From contig NC_090777.1 of NCBI RefSeq assembly GCF_040054535.1, forward strand, positions 12,559,001 to 12,623,000: a stretch of DNA of 64,000 nucleotides, written 5' to 3'. This DNA is from Antennarius striatus (taxonomy: Eukaryota; Chordata; Actinopteri; Lophiiformes; Antennariidae). The notes beneath the pieces are model-generated. The model made no database searches, was not told the DNA's origin, and was given only the letters and a program-made list of their open reading frames with translations. How positions within the stretch are numbered: the stretch's first letter is position 1; each line of letters starts with the position of its first letter. Below are positions 24,201 through 36,205 of the stretch, one piece after another. The position numbers and the translations under genes were made by a program.

Positions 24201-25186
24201 AACACCTTCCTACAAAGCGCCCATTAGTTTTACGAGAGGCCGAGCATGTGCAAAGCAACAGATGTTTTGATTACTGAAAATAAAGATGAGTGCAGCCGCT
24301 CACTAAATGAAAGCTGCACTGTCTGCACATAAATGGTTGGATATGAAGAATCATGTTCCACAACAGTTTGAGCTGCTTCTGTGCTTCTGTACTGAAATAT
24401 GTGCCATTAGTGTAAAGTTGATCATTACTGTCTCCAGATTCCTCACCTACTGCCCCAGTAAGAGGATTCTATCAGACGAGGGCCTGAAGCACGAGTACTT
24501 CCGTGAGACGCCGTCACCGATTGACCCGTCCATGTTCCCCACCTGGCCGGCCAAGAGCGAGCAGCAGAGGGTGAAGAGAGGCACCAGTCCTCGTCCACCC
24601 GAGGGAGGCCTGGGCTACAGTCAACTGGTAAGGACATTAGGCTCCACTTTCTCCATTACATACAGCTACCAGGCTTTCTGAACGGCGTCTGTGTTAAATA
24701 TATTACAGACCTACAGTCTTCTGCTTTGTGTCAGGATATTTCCTCCTTGTGTTTTCCATGATGAGCACCTTTTAGTTCCTAATGTGTTCAGCAGTGATCC
24801 CAACCACCCATAGGTTTATTTTGCTGTGAAAGTTTGTGTTTGTTATTGCGCTCTCACCAAAGTAATCACAGCATTTTATCCGAAACCGAAAATATTGCTA
24901 TTTCACGTTTAGACTTATTGGTATTAAAAAGCTGTGAAACAGACCACTACCTCAGAACTTCTGTGTGTGTGTCTGTGGGGAATGCGATCAAAATGTAGCA
25001 GTTCAGTATTTTTCTAAAAGAACCAATGTAGGTATTGACCAGTTCTATCATAGATATTTAAGAAATCCCTGTGATTGTTCTCTCTCTGTCTAGGGTGACG
25101 ATGACCTTAAAGACACAGGCTTCCACTTGACAACCAGCAACCAGGGAGCGTCTGCAGTCGGTCCAGGATTCAGCCTCAAATTCTAA
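10548..25186 (+). CDS. cdk11b: Cyclin-dependent kinase 11 (PITSLRE kinase)
   Basis: Nineteen coding exons: 10548-10658, 11160-11275, 11382-11509, 11595-11736, 12441-12577, 12905-13030, 13320-13418, 13804-13932, 14007-14081, 15094-15329, 15453-15543, 15636-15757, 15873-15978, 16094-16215, 17884-17991, 19321-19437, 20616-20764, 24438-24627, 25094-25186. They total 2397 bases, 798 aa (human CDK11B 795). [17 protein letters not shown] is the family start. Residues about 75-250 are a basic Arg/Glu-rich, partly coiled-coil region with NLS-like clusters. About 289-410 is a Glu/Asp/Ser-rich acidic region. The kinase domain begins near 442: glycine loop EEGTYGVV (448-455), catalytic Lys470, PITSLRE at 482-488, HRDLK with Asp565, DFG at 583-585, T-loop Thr598. 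The end GFSLKF is the usual C-terminus. CDK11 with L-type cyclins acts in transcription and pre-mRNA splicing. All junctions are GT-AG and all catalytic residues are present. Confidence 0.97.
16426..16741. mobile_element. piggyBac-like MITE in cdk11b intron 14
   Basis: TTAA flanks both ends (16422-16425 and 16742-16745). The termini ACTCATTGGC and GGCAGTGAGT (reverse complement ACTCACTGCC) form a short imperfect TIR. The 316-bp interior has no transposase. The TTAA target duplication is the signature of piggyBac-type mobilisation. Confidence 0.6.
16844..17732. mobile_element. Non-autonomous hAT-type element in cdk11b intron 14
   Basis: An 8-bp duplication ATTTGAAT is present on both sides (16836-16843 and 17733-17740). 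The ends TAGTGTTGTCA and TGACAGCCCTA form an imperfect TIR. The 889-bp interior is AT-rich near both ends, with TAATTAATCTAATTAAT at left and its inverse-like sequence at right. No transposase is readable. An exact 8-bp TSD and this TIR type indicate hAT mobilisation. Confidence 0.85.
21134..21222. repeat. (CA)n microsatellite in cdk11b intron 17
   Basis: An interrupted run of CA dinucleotides of about 85 bp, with a few AGA and ACAT interruptions. It lies in the 3.7-kb intron between coding exons 17 and 18. Confidence 0.95.
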
Positions 25187-25635
25187 GACCAAAAACGTCC
25201 AGACATTTTACTGTCTGTCTGAGAAGAGGGAACAAATCGCTCTGGATATGTTGTTCCATGGGAAGTGGACATTGTCCCTGGTTTACAATTGTAAACCCGA
25301 TCAATATCTGATCATTACAACTGTTACCAAATAGTCAGGACTGTTTCACAGCGAGACTGGTGGCTCCAATGCATTTTGAATTTCCAGCATTTCATTTCTC
25401 TGTTATGATTATTTTCAAGAAATTTCACCATTTTAAATGTGGCCATTTTAGCTCCTATTGTTCTCATCTTAAAACTCCATTTCATCTTATGTCATATCCT
25501 CCGATAATGAGAAATATATTCTATCAATGGTTGGTAAATCCTTGCCTCCCGAGCTACTGTATCATGATTCAGCATTCTGTCAAATAACTAGGACTGTGAG
25601 GTCATTTGATGGTGGAGGACAGTGTTTTTCATAGA

Positions 25636-25641
25636 AATAAA
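25636..25641 (+). terminator. Poly(A) signal of cdk11b
   Basis: AATAAA lies 450 bases after the cdk11b stop, with a second AATAAA-like site about 35 bases further (GTAATAAACT near 25672). They end a short 3'UTR about 0.85 kb from the convergent mmp23 poly(A) signal. Confidence 0.6.
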
Positions 25642-25679
25642 GTTTGAAACTTTTGTCTGGTGTTTTCCATGTAATAAAC

Positions 25680-26525
25680 TGTCCAGGTTGTGCAAACACA
25701 ACTGCAGACTGTCAGGAAAAAAAAAAGTGAAGGGAAGCTGAGCTTGAAAAAAAAAAATCATCCTTGAATGCGACTCTGCAGTCACTGTCCAAAAGTGATG
25801 TCATTCTTTGCGCTGCACACATCGTCTCATTATTTTGTTCTTCTAGGAGAAAAGAGGCCCAGACTGCTCTGCCTTTGTTCTCTCTGCGACTTCAAATTTT
25901 AACCAATAGATTGCTTGATTTTAAGCCTTAGGAAAATAAACGGTACACTCATTCCCTGCTAAGCAAAGAAAAATCCCCTCCTCTCTGGACGTTCAGAGCC
26001 AGCAGCAAATGGAAACGTTCATTAATCACTTTTATCTATCCCCTGCCCCACTGGAGCCTTCTGCAGATTATTACACCTGATGTGTTGAGTAATCTTGGAA
26101 GCAGAGCCTCTGGTGGAACAGACAGCTCGGTCTTTGGAGGCAGACTGCTGGCTTCATTGTGATGCTAGTAAAGTAAGCTAGACGTCTGAGGTGTTCCATA
26201 TGCAGTTTAAGGTCTGGATGTTTCCAGAAATTGTAGACAACATTGCTTATCCTGGCTTTTGTAGTGAAGTAAATTATTCAAACGGTACACATTGAAGCAA
26301 GGCTTCTGTAACTTTCAGGCGCATTAAAGGAAAAGTGAATGATTTAATGACAATATGAGAATAAACTCATGCACATTCTTCAGCTTTGCTAATATCAACA
26401 CTTGATCGACGGTCTGGCTATTTAATGTTTTACAGTTAACTCCCCTTCTACACTGCCTTAGCTAGGAGAGCTTTGAAGAAATATACAAGTAGACACATTT
26501 TCACTTGAAGTGTACTCGTAATAGA
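25680..26525. other. Spacer between convergent cdk11b and mmp23
   Basis: About 0.85 kb between the two facing poly(A) signals. No open frame or mobile-element end is recognisable. Confidence 0.5.
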
Positions 26526-26528
26526 ACA

Positions 26529-26534
26529 TTTATT
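26529..26534 (-). terminator. Poly(A) signal of mmp23
   Basis: TTTATT on the plus strand reads AATAAA on the minus strand, 169 bases past the mmp23 stop codon. It is the first such hexamer and implies a short 3'UTR. Confidence 0.55.
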
Positions 26535-26702
26535 ATTTGCACGTACTAAAACACCTAAACACAAGAACAATGATAGTTGAATGTAGAAGATACTGGAAAG
26601 ACAGTATTTAAAAAAACAATTATGTGCCCTTGTAGTTGAGGTCTCTTTGTGACCGCGTGTCGATGCGTCCCGTTCAGTGTGCAGAGGAACCAGCGCTGGT
26701 GT

Positions 26703-29700
26703 TCAAAACCGCACACGAACCCTCCATGAGTAGTTTGTGAGAACTTTGTCTTTTTTCTTCACAATGCAGGTGTATGTGCCTTCGTTGATGGCGTTGGCCA
26801 CTATGGTAATGTGGTCGTCTTTCAAGGAGATGTAGTTGGGGTGAGAATACTCCAGCAGCTCCCCGTCTTTGTACCAGCTGAAAGAGAAGCCAAATGTTAG
26901 ATGGCATTTGGGGAAACGAAACAACCATTGCTGCGACAGCATGGGACACTCACTATACTTTGCCTTTCTTCGATGCTATTTTTTTGCCGCAGCGAAAAGT
27001 CAGCTTCTTTCCTTCCATGACCAGCTTCTGCTTGGTTCTCGGGGGTGCCGGGGTCGGAGCCACAGTGGGGAAGGGGAACTCTGAGTAGCAACAAGTGGTT
27101 GTGTTTCAGTTTATGCTACAAATAGAACAAAGAGATAATCCTCTACCTGCCTGGAGACGTCACAACCATCCCTACTGAAACACAGATTACACTCCTGCCT
27201 ATTTAATAGACACTTAGTGCACTTGGTGATCCCTCTGGCGCCATGGCAGTCTTATCAACGTAGTATCTCCCAACTGGATTCTGATAAACACAACAGGCCA
27301 CAACTCAGTGTCTGCTTAAAAAACAGTCACTCGTCAATGCCGCAAAAATCCAAATTGACCTTGTGTGTCTCTAACCCTCAATCCACAGTCTGAAATTCCA
27401 GCGGTTTGGAGTTGCTTAGGAATTTTCCATAGCCGTACGTCTCCCAATCAACAATGAGGAACAGATTACTGCAAGCCAGGAATTGTATCCTCTTGCCTCT
27501 CTCCACACTGTCCCTTGTTGCTGACAAAAATCTCAGAAAGTCACAACAATCTGAGGGCTGTGACGGTCTAGAGGAGCCATATCCTGTTGTGCAACAGGAG
27601 ACATCAGCACCAGTACATCCCATGATAAAAATATAAAATTTCAGACTGGTTATCAATAATTAGAGTAGAGACGTCAGTAGTCAGCAGGTACCTCCTCTGC
27701 TATCTGGGTCAAAACACACTCCCTTCCTAGAGATGCAGGTATTATCCAGATCTAAACATAAACTCCTCCAGTGGCTCTGGCAAATAATCTCTCTTCAAAT
27801 CAGATTCTCTAAAACCTCATCACAGCTCTGCTTGGCTGGACCTGTTGGCTCCCGTTGCTCCATTGGCAAACGGTTCACAGCAGCTCCTTGTGCTGCTCAA
27901 TTGAGACAACATTTTTTTTTTTTCCTTTGGTGTGCTGCTGCTTTCTGCCGCTGCTGAAGCTCACCATAGCAGAAATCGCAGCTGGACGGGCAGTGCTTCT
28001 GCATCAGCTTTCGCTTGCTGTCGCAATATCCTTTACGAGCCCAGGCTGGACAGATAAATAAACGGTCCAAACATCCTGAAAGAGATGGAGAGATTAAGAG
28101 AGTCGGAGGAGGATTAGAAGGCAGCTCTCCAGTCAGCAGCAGAAGAATTTGGATCCTCAATCTGCTTTTTGTTCCAGTGAAGATGACTCACAATAACACT
28201 GATAATGACTGGAGTACTTTATATTCATTAATGCCACATTGGCTCTCTAGCAGGACAAACATTGTGTTCCATTAGAGCTGGGTCACAGGTTGAGGTCCCT
28301 CCAGTTCATCCCAAGTCGACCTAGAGGTCATGATCATGCCAGGATCTTGCTGTGTAATACACTGCCCGGCCAAAAAAAAGTCACACTCTAATATTTTGTG
28401 GGACTGCCTGTAGCTTTGATTGCGGTGCGCATTTGCCGCGGCATTGTTTCGACAGCCTCGTACAACGTCACAGCATTTATTTCTGTCCAGCATTGCATTG
28501 ATTTTTGGCCGAGTTCTTGTGTTTACGATAGGAGTCAAACCACTCTGCAAGGTCTTCTCCAACACATCCCATAGACTTTGAATGGGGTTAAGATCAGGAC
28601 TGTGGGGGTCAATTGGTGTGTCAAAAAGATTCCTCAAGCTCTCTGGACCACTCTTTCACAATTTTTGGCATTGTTGTCCTGGAATAAAATCGTGCCATCC
28701 GGGGGAAACAATCCATTTATTGGATTGTCTGGTCATTCAGTACATTCAGATACTCAGCTGACTCAATTTTTTTGCTGAATAATATTGCTGAGCCTAGACT
28801 TGACCAACGGAAGCAACCCCTGATCATAACACTGCAATTTGCTTATTGAAACCCAAACGGTGATTTTTTTTTTTTGGTCGGGCAGTGTAGATTTCCTTTT
28901 GAGCTATTATCTGTGGCTCAGTGGTAAAGCGGGCGGTAGAGCAGGTCGTCCAATGTTCTGAGATCGGCGGTTCGATTCCCACTCCCGCCCCCTATGTGTG
29001 GTTGTGTGTATTACAGGGGCCTGTATAAACTAATATGCATGCGCGTGATTGACTAACAAAAACTAGAGTGTGTGTTCTTAATTTCCCTTCGGTGATTATA
29101 ACAGTGTATGAAATAATTTTTTAAAAAATTACAAATAAATCTGTCTAAATGAACGATAATAGAAATCATTGATGATCAGTCATGGTTTTTGTGATCCGTG
29201 GCAACACACAGGCGATCAGGAACCTCTTACAAGCTGGATTGCTCTGCCTGAAAGCAGAATCAGACCTCAAACAGCACAATTGAAAAAAACATCATGTGTT
29301 CCAGTTGGTCTCATGTCTGTCAGTCAAAAAAACAAAACCACCTTTAGCACATTGATGCGATGGAGCAGTAAAACATACCATAGAGGCGTTGCAAGCCCCA
29401 CACCTCATCCTGTGTGATCTGCTTCCGCCCTGTCAGCGTTGCATTCAGGTGCATTATAGCCTTCGGATCCAAAGAGTGCATCAGACCCAAGGCGTGGCCA
29501 ATTTCATGAGTTGCCACATGGACAAGATCTGTTAGCCAGACTCCTGAAACACACAAAAGCCTTGTTTTGATTATTTTGTCATACAGTTGCTGTGCGTCCT
29601 GTGAGTTGTCAGTTCACAATCCATCACTTCATACACTAAACTTTAGAGGTTTGATGAAAACATGATAAAGATACATGCCTTTCTTCCAGCTGAAGCGCAT

Positions 29701-32700
29701 ATTTCCCAGAATCCAGTATTCGTGGTCGTCAAAGTGAATCTCACCATTCGGGGGGAAGAATGCATGAGCCAATTCTCCCGTAATGCCATCGAAACAATGG
29801 TGTAAGTAGGACTGCAGACAGTCTGTGTGGTTGATGGGGTAGAAGCCTGCCAAGACACAGAGACATACCTCAGAGCTGAGGACGGAACCCACCACCCCAT
29901 TACTGCCCCTCTGTGTCGACCACAGCCAGAGTATGATGAATTACAAAGGACTTCTTCTGCACCCTTTATTGTAACGGATGACATCCATCCCTCTGGCTGT
30001 CAATGAGATTCAGAGGGGCAGATAAAGCAATATTCAGACTGGGTCGGTGTGCATGAATGAAAGAAAAACTTTTTTTTTCATTTATAATTATAAATCAAAC
30101 TGGATATAAGCTGGGTAATATAGTCATGGTAGTGTGATTTATTAAGTCTGGAGGCAAAGACATTTCTGTGATGACAGCACAGAGAGAAAAACAGTAACCA
30201 CAAGCCAAAGAACATCTGTTGGGGATTGATGCAACCACATAAAGAGGACCCACCGATCTTAATGTCTGCCTCTTGGTCCGGTGGCACCTCTCTGAAGCTG
30301 AACGGCGAGACGTCGCTCCACATGCCAAAGGCTTTGGCAAAGCCTCGACGTGTGTCGCTGGCATTTATTAAGTTGGTAGGAAAGGAGAGCAACCTGCTCA
30401 GAAATAGAGCAATTTAACACTGGACTCCACACGCATTCCTCTACAGTAAAGAAATCTGCCAAAATACAATGGCTACTGTTCACACACCAGAATTACTTCT
30501 CTATTTCAAGCCAACTGTCTCATCAAGAACTTTATGGGATCACATTTTATAACTCCGGAGAGAATAAAGTATCAGTGCAGCGGCCCAGAGATTACATTGT
30601 GGGTGGAACAGTCCACCATGTATAGCAGTGCTTACATTCAGTATTTTCACAAACGCAAATAGCAAGTTCTGCAGGGCCTTCATGCATGTACTTTTGATCC
30701 AACAGCTTTCATTTGACATCCAGACTGACACGATGAAAGGAAAGGCATTTGGACTGCTGTAATTAATTCCATTAAAGAGCAATGAGTCCACACCAACTTA
30801 AGTCTGACTTCAAAAAACCTGAACTTGGCCTACTTGAGGTGAAAAATATCTCTGCTTGCATTTTCCTGCCAAAACAAACCCCAGACTACCTTTCTGGTGA
30901 TTTTTAAAAGACGTAGTTTCTTTTTTAGACTTTCGACAAGTCTACTGTGCTCTTGTGTTGACAAATAGAAGAATTGCAAGTGATTACTTGTATGTGAGCT
31001 TGAACTTGTCCCATTTGAGGTGCTCCGGCGTTAGGGTGTAACGCTTGTTCCTGGAGAGGTGTAGAACTTGTGAGCGGGCCTCTTTGCGAATGCCGATGAG
31101 CAGCACAGTGGTGTAAGCTTCTTCCTTGGACAAGAAAACCTTGAATTAATTACCTTCCAGAGACGAGAAGTTGGGAACTAAACCTTCAGCCATTTGAAGA
31201 CAACCAATCTAAACATGACAGGAATGGGTTAGTTTTCCAAAGCTATCCGAATTCATTTTTGTAGACCTCCTGAGCCCCGTAAAGGATTTACGTACTTCAT
31301 TATTAAACTCTGTGTGTCATCCTGACATCTAAACATCTGTTATTTGTTTTGCATCTGAGAGTTAGATTTTCATGCAAAAAACTTTCAATTCATGGACACG
31401 AGGAGTAATGGAGAGGAAAAGTGCGTTCCATACATCGAGCTTGATCCTTTCCACAGACAGACTGCGGCAGACGTGTCTTTGGGGATGGCTAACATCAGCT
31501 CAAAGTGATCACCCGTGGATTTCATGTTGTTTTATTGCTTTGAAGGGATTCTATGGGTGTTTTTCATTTTAGTGCTTTCATAAATAATCTGTGGCTCATG
31601 TTAAGTTCTGGTTTGCTTTTGCTGCAATATTCCACATTAGTGTTTGGATCAGCTGAAAACACCAATAACTTCTTATGGAGATGGATTTTAGTAATAAATC
31701 CACTTTTCAACACTTTAAAGTCACTCAACCCGTGAATCTGACACCAGGAGCCTGAGATGTGATTCAGTGGGAGGGCTTCCTATCCTAAATGATGCATATG
31801 AAGAGGATTTAAAGAGGAAGCAAAATTAAAAAAACTGCCGCTAGTGACCAGCGTCACTTGGATAATGAAGTCATTTTCAAATCAGTGTGACACTTTTTGT
31901 TTGCATGATTTGATGCATTGACTACAGCAAAGAGTTAAGTCCTCAGAGTAGGTTTGTCCAATCAGCATGAAGACTTGGATTAGATGGTTTGCTTTACAAA
32001 AGTGTTTGTCTGATCATCCAACAGGACTGAATCTGCACCACCGAATGGACACTGGGATTGTTGGAGCATTATTAGTTAACTTTTGTAACTTTCTGAGCTT
32101 GAAGATCTGACATATACGGTTATTTAAAGAGTTATCAAACTTTCTCGAGAGGGGTTTGAATATCTGTCTCAAACTTGTTTTTGTTTATCAGACTTTTTAT
32201 GTTTTTAATGCTATCGCTTTGGATCCACCACATTCCTTTGGAAAAGAGGAGAGTGACAGAAAGTCTGCACCGTTGTCTGTTCTGAGCTCATATATGTTAA
32301 ATCCTTTCACTTGTGAATCTGATCACGAACAGAAATGACAATAAAAGTTTCATCAAGGCTAATTAGATAATTATGCATGTTTTAAACCATTTGACTGGTG
32401 GAACCAAGGAAATGCTCCAGCATTCTCCTCATTGGGAAAAATGCTGATGATGGAGTGCAAATATCGAAGCGTGTGCCTTCAGTTTGAGTTCAACACCTTA
32501 TCCTCTTGTTCCTGTTTTTGTTTTGCCCCTCCAAAACAAATGGATTGAGTACTTCCTTCATTTCCTTGCCCAAACAGGGAAAGCGAAGCAGCCTGACCCC
32601 CACGGCTGTGTTAAATTAACTCAATGGCATCTGTTGCCCGATAAAAGTCATTTTTCTGCTTTATATGGACTGATCATTGTTTTATACAGCAGTTGCTTTC

Positions 32701-35165
32701 CTGGCCTCCCCTAACTCACTGCAGCCTTAATAATTTATGAGATGTTTAATATTGTGAAGCCAGCCCAAATCTTTCTTGATGTGTCTTCCTGTAAATCTAA
32801 TCTCAAACTTTGGCACAAATAAAGATGAACCCTCGGCTGCAAGGACTGAAACAAGTGAACTAGACTAAACCTTGAAGCCAGTAATGAGCACCGACTTGAA
32901 GGACAAATCCCAGAAGATCCTGGGGGAGTCTGGAGGAGTTCTAGTTCCGAAGTCAGTGGAAAACATGGATTATGGTTTCCATCCTTACTTTGAGGAAGAT
33001 TCTTTAATCAACTGAGACATTAATGCATTTATACTTAAAAACTCTCCTTTACTGCTGCTGTAATTGTTTCTGGTAGGCCACAAGAAGCTTATCTAAGGAT
33101 GTAATGTAATCCTGAACAGCAGTCTTCTTGATTGACACGGTGAGTGTGTGGCAAAGGAAATGACATAATGTTCAGCTCTGATTCGCGGTGGGTGGGTGGC
33201 AGCAGAAGAACACATTTATCCTCTGAACTGAAGATTTAACTGGACAAGGATCTATTCTATAATCCAATTTCAGTAGTTCTCAAACTTCCCCATCCCCAAA
33301 CATTGACTACATCTGGTGCAACAGCTGAGTGAATTCTTCTTAAAACGTTCTACTATTATAAAATGCTGAGCCCTGCAACCATTCTTGTGTTTACCAAGAG
33401 AAAGAAATGTGTAACAATGACAATCAATCTACTCTGAAAAAATGCTGACTCTGAATTATACAACCCCAAACCAGTGAAGTTGGGACGTTTTGTAAATCGT
33501 GAATAAAACCAGAATACAATGATTTGCAAATCCCTTTCAACCTACAGTATATTCAATTGAAAACACAGCAAAAACAAGATACTTAATGTTCAAAATGGTA
33601 AACATTGTTATGTTTTGCAAACATCAGCTCACTTGGAATTTGATACCTGCAACATGTTCCCAAAAAAAGCTGGCACAAGTGGCAAAAAAGACTGAGAAAG
33701 TTGAGGAATGCTCATCAAACACTTATTTGGAACATCCCACAGGTGAACGGGCTACTTGGGAACAGTTGCATGCTATGATTGGGTATAAAAGCAGCTTCCC
33801 TGAAATGCTCAGTCATTCACAGACAAGGATGGGGCAAGGGTCACCACTTTGTGAACAAACACGTGTGCAAATTGTCGGACAGTTTAGGAACAACATTTCT
33901 CAACGAGCTAATGCAAGGAATTTAGGGATTTCATCATTTTATCATCATAAGGTTCAAACAATCTGAAGAAATTACTGCATGAAGGTGGCAAGGTGGAAAA
34001 CCGACATTGAATAGCCGTGACCTTTGATCCCTCAGGCGGTACTGCATTAAAAACCAGCATCACTCTGTAAAGGATATCATCACATGGGCTCAGGAGCACC
34101 TCAGAAAACCACTGTCAGTAACTGCAGTGTGTTGCTATATCCGTAAGTGCCAGTTAAAACTCTACTATGCAAAGCAAAAGCCATTTATCAACAACACCCA
34201 GAAACCCCACCGGCTTAGCTGTACATAAGCTCATCTACGATGTACTGATGCAAAGTTGAAAAGTGTTCTGTGGTCTGACGGGTCCACATTTCAAATTGTT
34301 TTTGAAAAATGTGGTTGGTCTTGTCCTCCGGACCAAAGAGGAAAAGAACCATCTGGACTGTTACAGGCGCAAAGTTCAAAAGCCAGCATCTGTGATGGTA
34401 TGGTAGTGTATTAGTGGCCAAGGCATGGGCAATTTACACATCTGTGAAGGCACCATTATTATTATTCCAGCAACACTTGTTGATAACTCAGTAGTTTCAC
34501 AATGATTCTGAAATGGATGATGCACTAAGATCTATTTGGTGTGATATATGTCATGAATCTATATGGACACAATTTATTTAACTATCAAAAGTCACCCTCT
34601 CAAAGGGAAATTATTTATTGATCATATAATTAGGTTTATTTCTGATATGGTCCTGCCTTTTAAGATACAAACATAATTTAGAGAACGTGTCATGACGTCA
34701 CTTCCGTAAACACCTGGCAATTTCTACGTTGTCATAAATTTGAAAGTATAACATGAAAATGTTATGTAATAAGTTGACAATATCTCATTTTCATGTTACA
34801 TTGCATTGTAATCTATAATAACCCGCAACTTTTACCTTATAAAAATAAAATTTCAAAACTCCAACTTTCACTGATTGGTTTTCTGTTTCCGACGTGGAAG
34901 CGATGCTCACAAATAACAGAATCACCAAAACGCACGGCAACAGGTAAAAAAATGGGTTTTGTTACAGTATTTACAGCGCAGACAATCTGTTGTCCGTGTC
35001 AAACTGAAGTATCATGAAGTGGTCGCGACATACCTCTATCCTCCAGGAGGGAAACGCTGTGCTTTGCTGCATCCCTGCGAGAAGAAGAGCGAGCAGCGCA
35101 GCGGCCAGCAGAGGAGCGAAGCCCCAGCCGCCGCTGCGCAAACCGAGCGTCTGACAGCACGCCAT
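26703..35165 (-). CDS. mmp23b: Matrix metalloproteinase-23 (membrane MMP with ShK and Ig domains)
   Basis: Eight coding exons on the minus strand: 35165-35034, 31124-30988, 30393-30254, 29846-29679, 29543-29379, 28075-27965, 27080-26954, 26877-26703. They total 1155 bases, 384 aa (human 390). Residues about 15-31 (WGFAPLLAAALLALLLAG) are the signal-anchor helix of this type II membrane protease. RNKR at 69-72 is a furin-type site that would free the enzyme just before YTLTP. The catalytic domain follows, with HEIGHALGLMH (zinc ligands His205, 209, 215) and Met-turn Met223. Residues 249-283 form a six-cysteine ShK domain (Cys249, 256, 265, 276, 280, 283), known in MMP23 to modulate K+ channels. 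A single Ig domain (Cys315-Cys364) ends the chain at RVRVRF. There is no hemopexin domain and no classical cysteine switch, as usual for MMP23. The 29679 donor is GC. An in-frame upstream ATG (35198) exists. The paralogue letter is a guess. Confidence 0.95.
28360..28887 (-). mobile_element. Internally deleted Tc1-like element in mmp23 intron 5
   Basis: TA flanks both ends (28358-28359 and 28888-28889). The termini CACTGCCCGGCCAAAAAAAA and its inverse TTTTTTGGTCGGGCAGTG match. On the minus strand 28637-28480 encodes a transposase remnant with HSPDLNPIQSLWDVLEK, the C-terminal DDE-region motif of Tc1/mariner proteins. Most of the transposase is missing, so the 528-bp copy is non-autonomous. Confidence 0.85.
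28912..29140 (+). repeat. Short tRNA-headed SINE
   Basis: The head GTGGCTCAGTGGTAAAGCGG has an A-box-like TGGCTCAGTGG, and GCGGTTCGATTCCCACTCC has a B-box GGTTCGATTCC. The tail AATTTCCCTTCGGTGATTAT corresponds to the tail of the copies at 3025-3060 and 43594-43612. Compared with those, the central body is mostly deleted. The extra bases between boxes and the SINE tail argue against a functional tRNA gene. Confidence 0.65.
31200..33460. other. mmp23 intron 1, distal half: nothing recognised
   Basis: No coding exon, transposon terminus or tandem repeat is recognisable in this 2.2-kb AT-rich stretch of the 3.9-kb first intron of mmp23. Confidence 0.4.
33461..34466 (+). pseudogene. 3'-truncated Tc1/mariner-like transposon
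   Basis: The left end CAACCCCAAACCAGTGAAGT follows a TA (33459-33460) and is the typical terminus of a common fish Tc1-like family. From about 33840 the plus strand carries a decayed transposase: helix-turn-helix-like pieces, then WSDGSTFQIVFEKCG (first catalytic Asp region) and a PASVMVW-like stretch at about 34380-34410. Stops and frameshifts interrupt it. The sequence stops near GAAGGCACCATTATTAT with no right terminus, so the rest has been lost. Confidence 0.7.
34767..35016 (+). repeat. Left arm of inverted repeat flanking mmp23 exon 1
   Basis: The 250-bp arm starts TAATAAGTTGACAATATC and ends GAAGTATCATG. Its reverse complement recurs at 35620-35873. By eye the outer ~175 bp differ at only about nine positions; the inner part has a variable A/T-rich patch. 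It lies in mmp23 intron 1, ending 18 bp from the exon 1 splice donor. Confidence 0.9.
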
Positions 35166-35480
35166 GGCTGCGATATCACACCTCCAAAAAACAAACACAA
35201 AGTCTCAGGCAAGACTACATAGGTTTACCATTCATTCTACTTTGTGGCCATTGCACTTTTCCGCAATCCGTTATTTATTGGACAGCTTGAATGTGCGTCG
35301 GCGCAGTGCAGCCTGCGGACCGGGTACTGGGAGCGATGCACCGTCAGCTCCGCTCGGTTCTCTTCCCCAGTGCGCCTGCCAGACAGCCGGTTTCATATTA
35401 CTGAAGATGGGGCAGGGGGTCAGTGTCGAGACAACATAATGAAAACCAAACGCGGTCTGCCCATCTAACCACTTCATGCA
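35166..35480 (-). promoter_or_regulatory. Putative mmp23 promoter and 5'UTR
   Basis: DNA just upstream (minus strand) of the mmp23 ATG is relatively GC-rich between 35275 and 35420 (GCGCCGACGCACATTC, CGCAGGCTGCACTGCG). It is followed by AT-rich DNA. Promoter assignment rests on position and composition; no clear TATA box is assigned. Confidence 0.3.
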
Positions 35481-35619
35481 ACCACCAGAGCTCATTTAAA
35501 ATGGGATCAGATGTCTTATTCTGAGCGTCACATTCTTCTTCATTTTCTGCTTATCCCGCTGTATAGCAGAACAGACAGAACATCACCCTGATTGGTGCAT
35601 TTTATTACCATTTTATTAC

Positions 35620-35873
35620 CATGATACTGCAGTTTGACACGGAAAACAGATTGTCTGCTTTGTAATTATTGCAAAAAAAAATAAATCAATTTTTACCTGT
35701 TGCCGTGCGTTTTGGTGATTCTGTTATGTGTGAGCATCGCTTCCACGTCAGAAACAGAAAACCAATCAGTGAAAGTTGGGGTTTTTACATTTTATTTTTA
35801 TAAGGTAAAAGTTTCGGGTCATTATAGATTACAATGCAATGCAACATGAAAATGAGATATTGTCAACTTATTA
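35620..35873 (-). repeat. Right arm of inverted repeat flanking mmp23 exon 1
   Basis: Inverse copy of 34767-35016. It starts CATGATACTGCAGTTTGAC and ends GTCAACTTATTA. It lies about 455 bp upstream of the mmp23 start codon, so the 603-bp spacer between arms contains exon 1 and the presumed core promoter. No TIR ends or target duplications are evident at the arm borders. Confidence 0.9.
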
Positions 35874-36205
35874 TATTGACTTTACACTTAACCCAAATCA
35901 GTGTTTACACAGAGCGTGCAGTTTTCTCACCAAAATATATTCATTGTCCTGACTGCCTGACAAAGAACTCCTTCTTGTTGTTTATTGTTGTACGATGTTT
36001 AAAAAGTTTCAAGTTGTGTCTTTTCATGTTGTAACTTTCAGGCAGTTCTGTCCAAGAAGGACACTGTGTCGCCAAAATGGCAGTAACTACAGACTGTATG
36101 CAGATGGATTGCACTGAAATGGAAAACTTGATTATTTTGCAGTATGTAGCCACAAGATGACACAAGCCAGTGTCTTACTGTGCTGTTCCCAAACCTGGAT
36201 AAATA

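Noticed and set aside
28912-28995. Possible functional tRNA gene
   Set aside because: A-box and B-box are present, but the spacing is wrong for a cloverleaf, no acceptor stem pairs, and a SINE tail follows.
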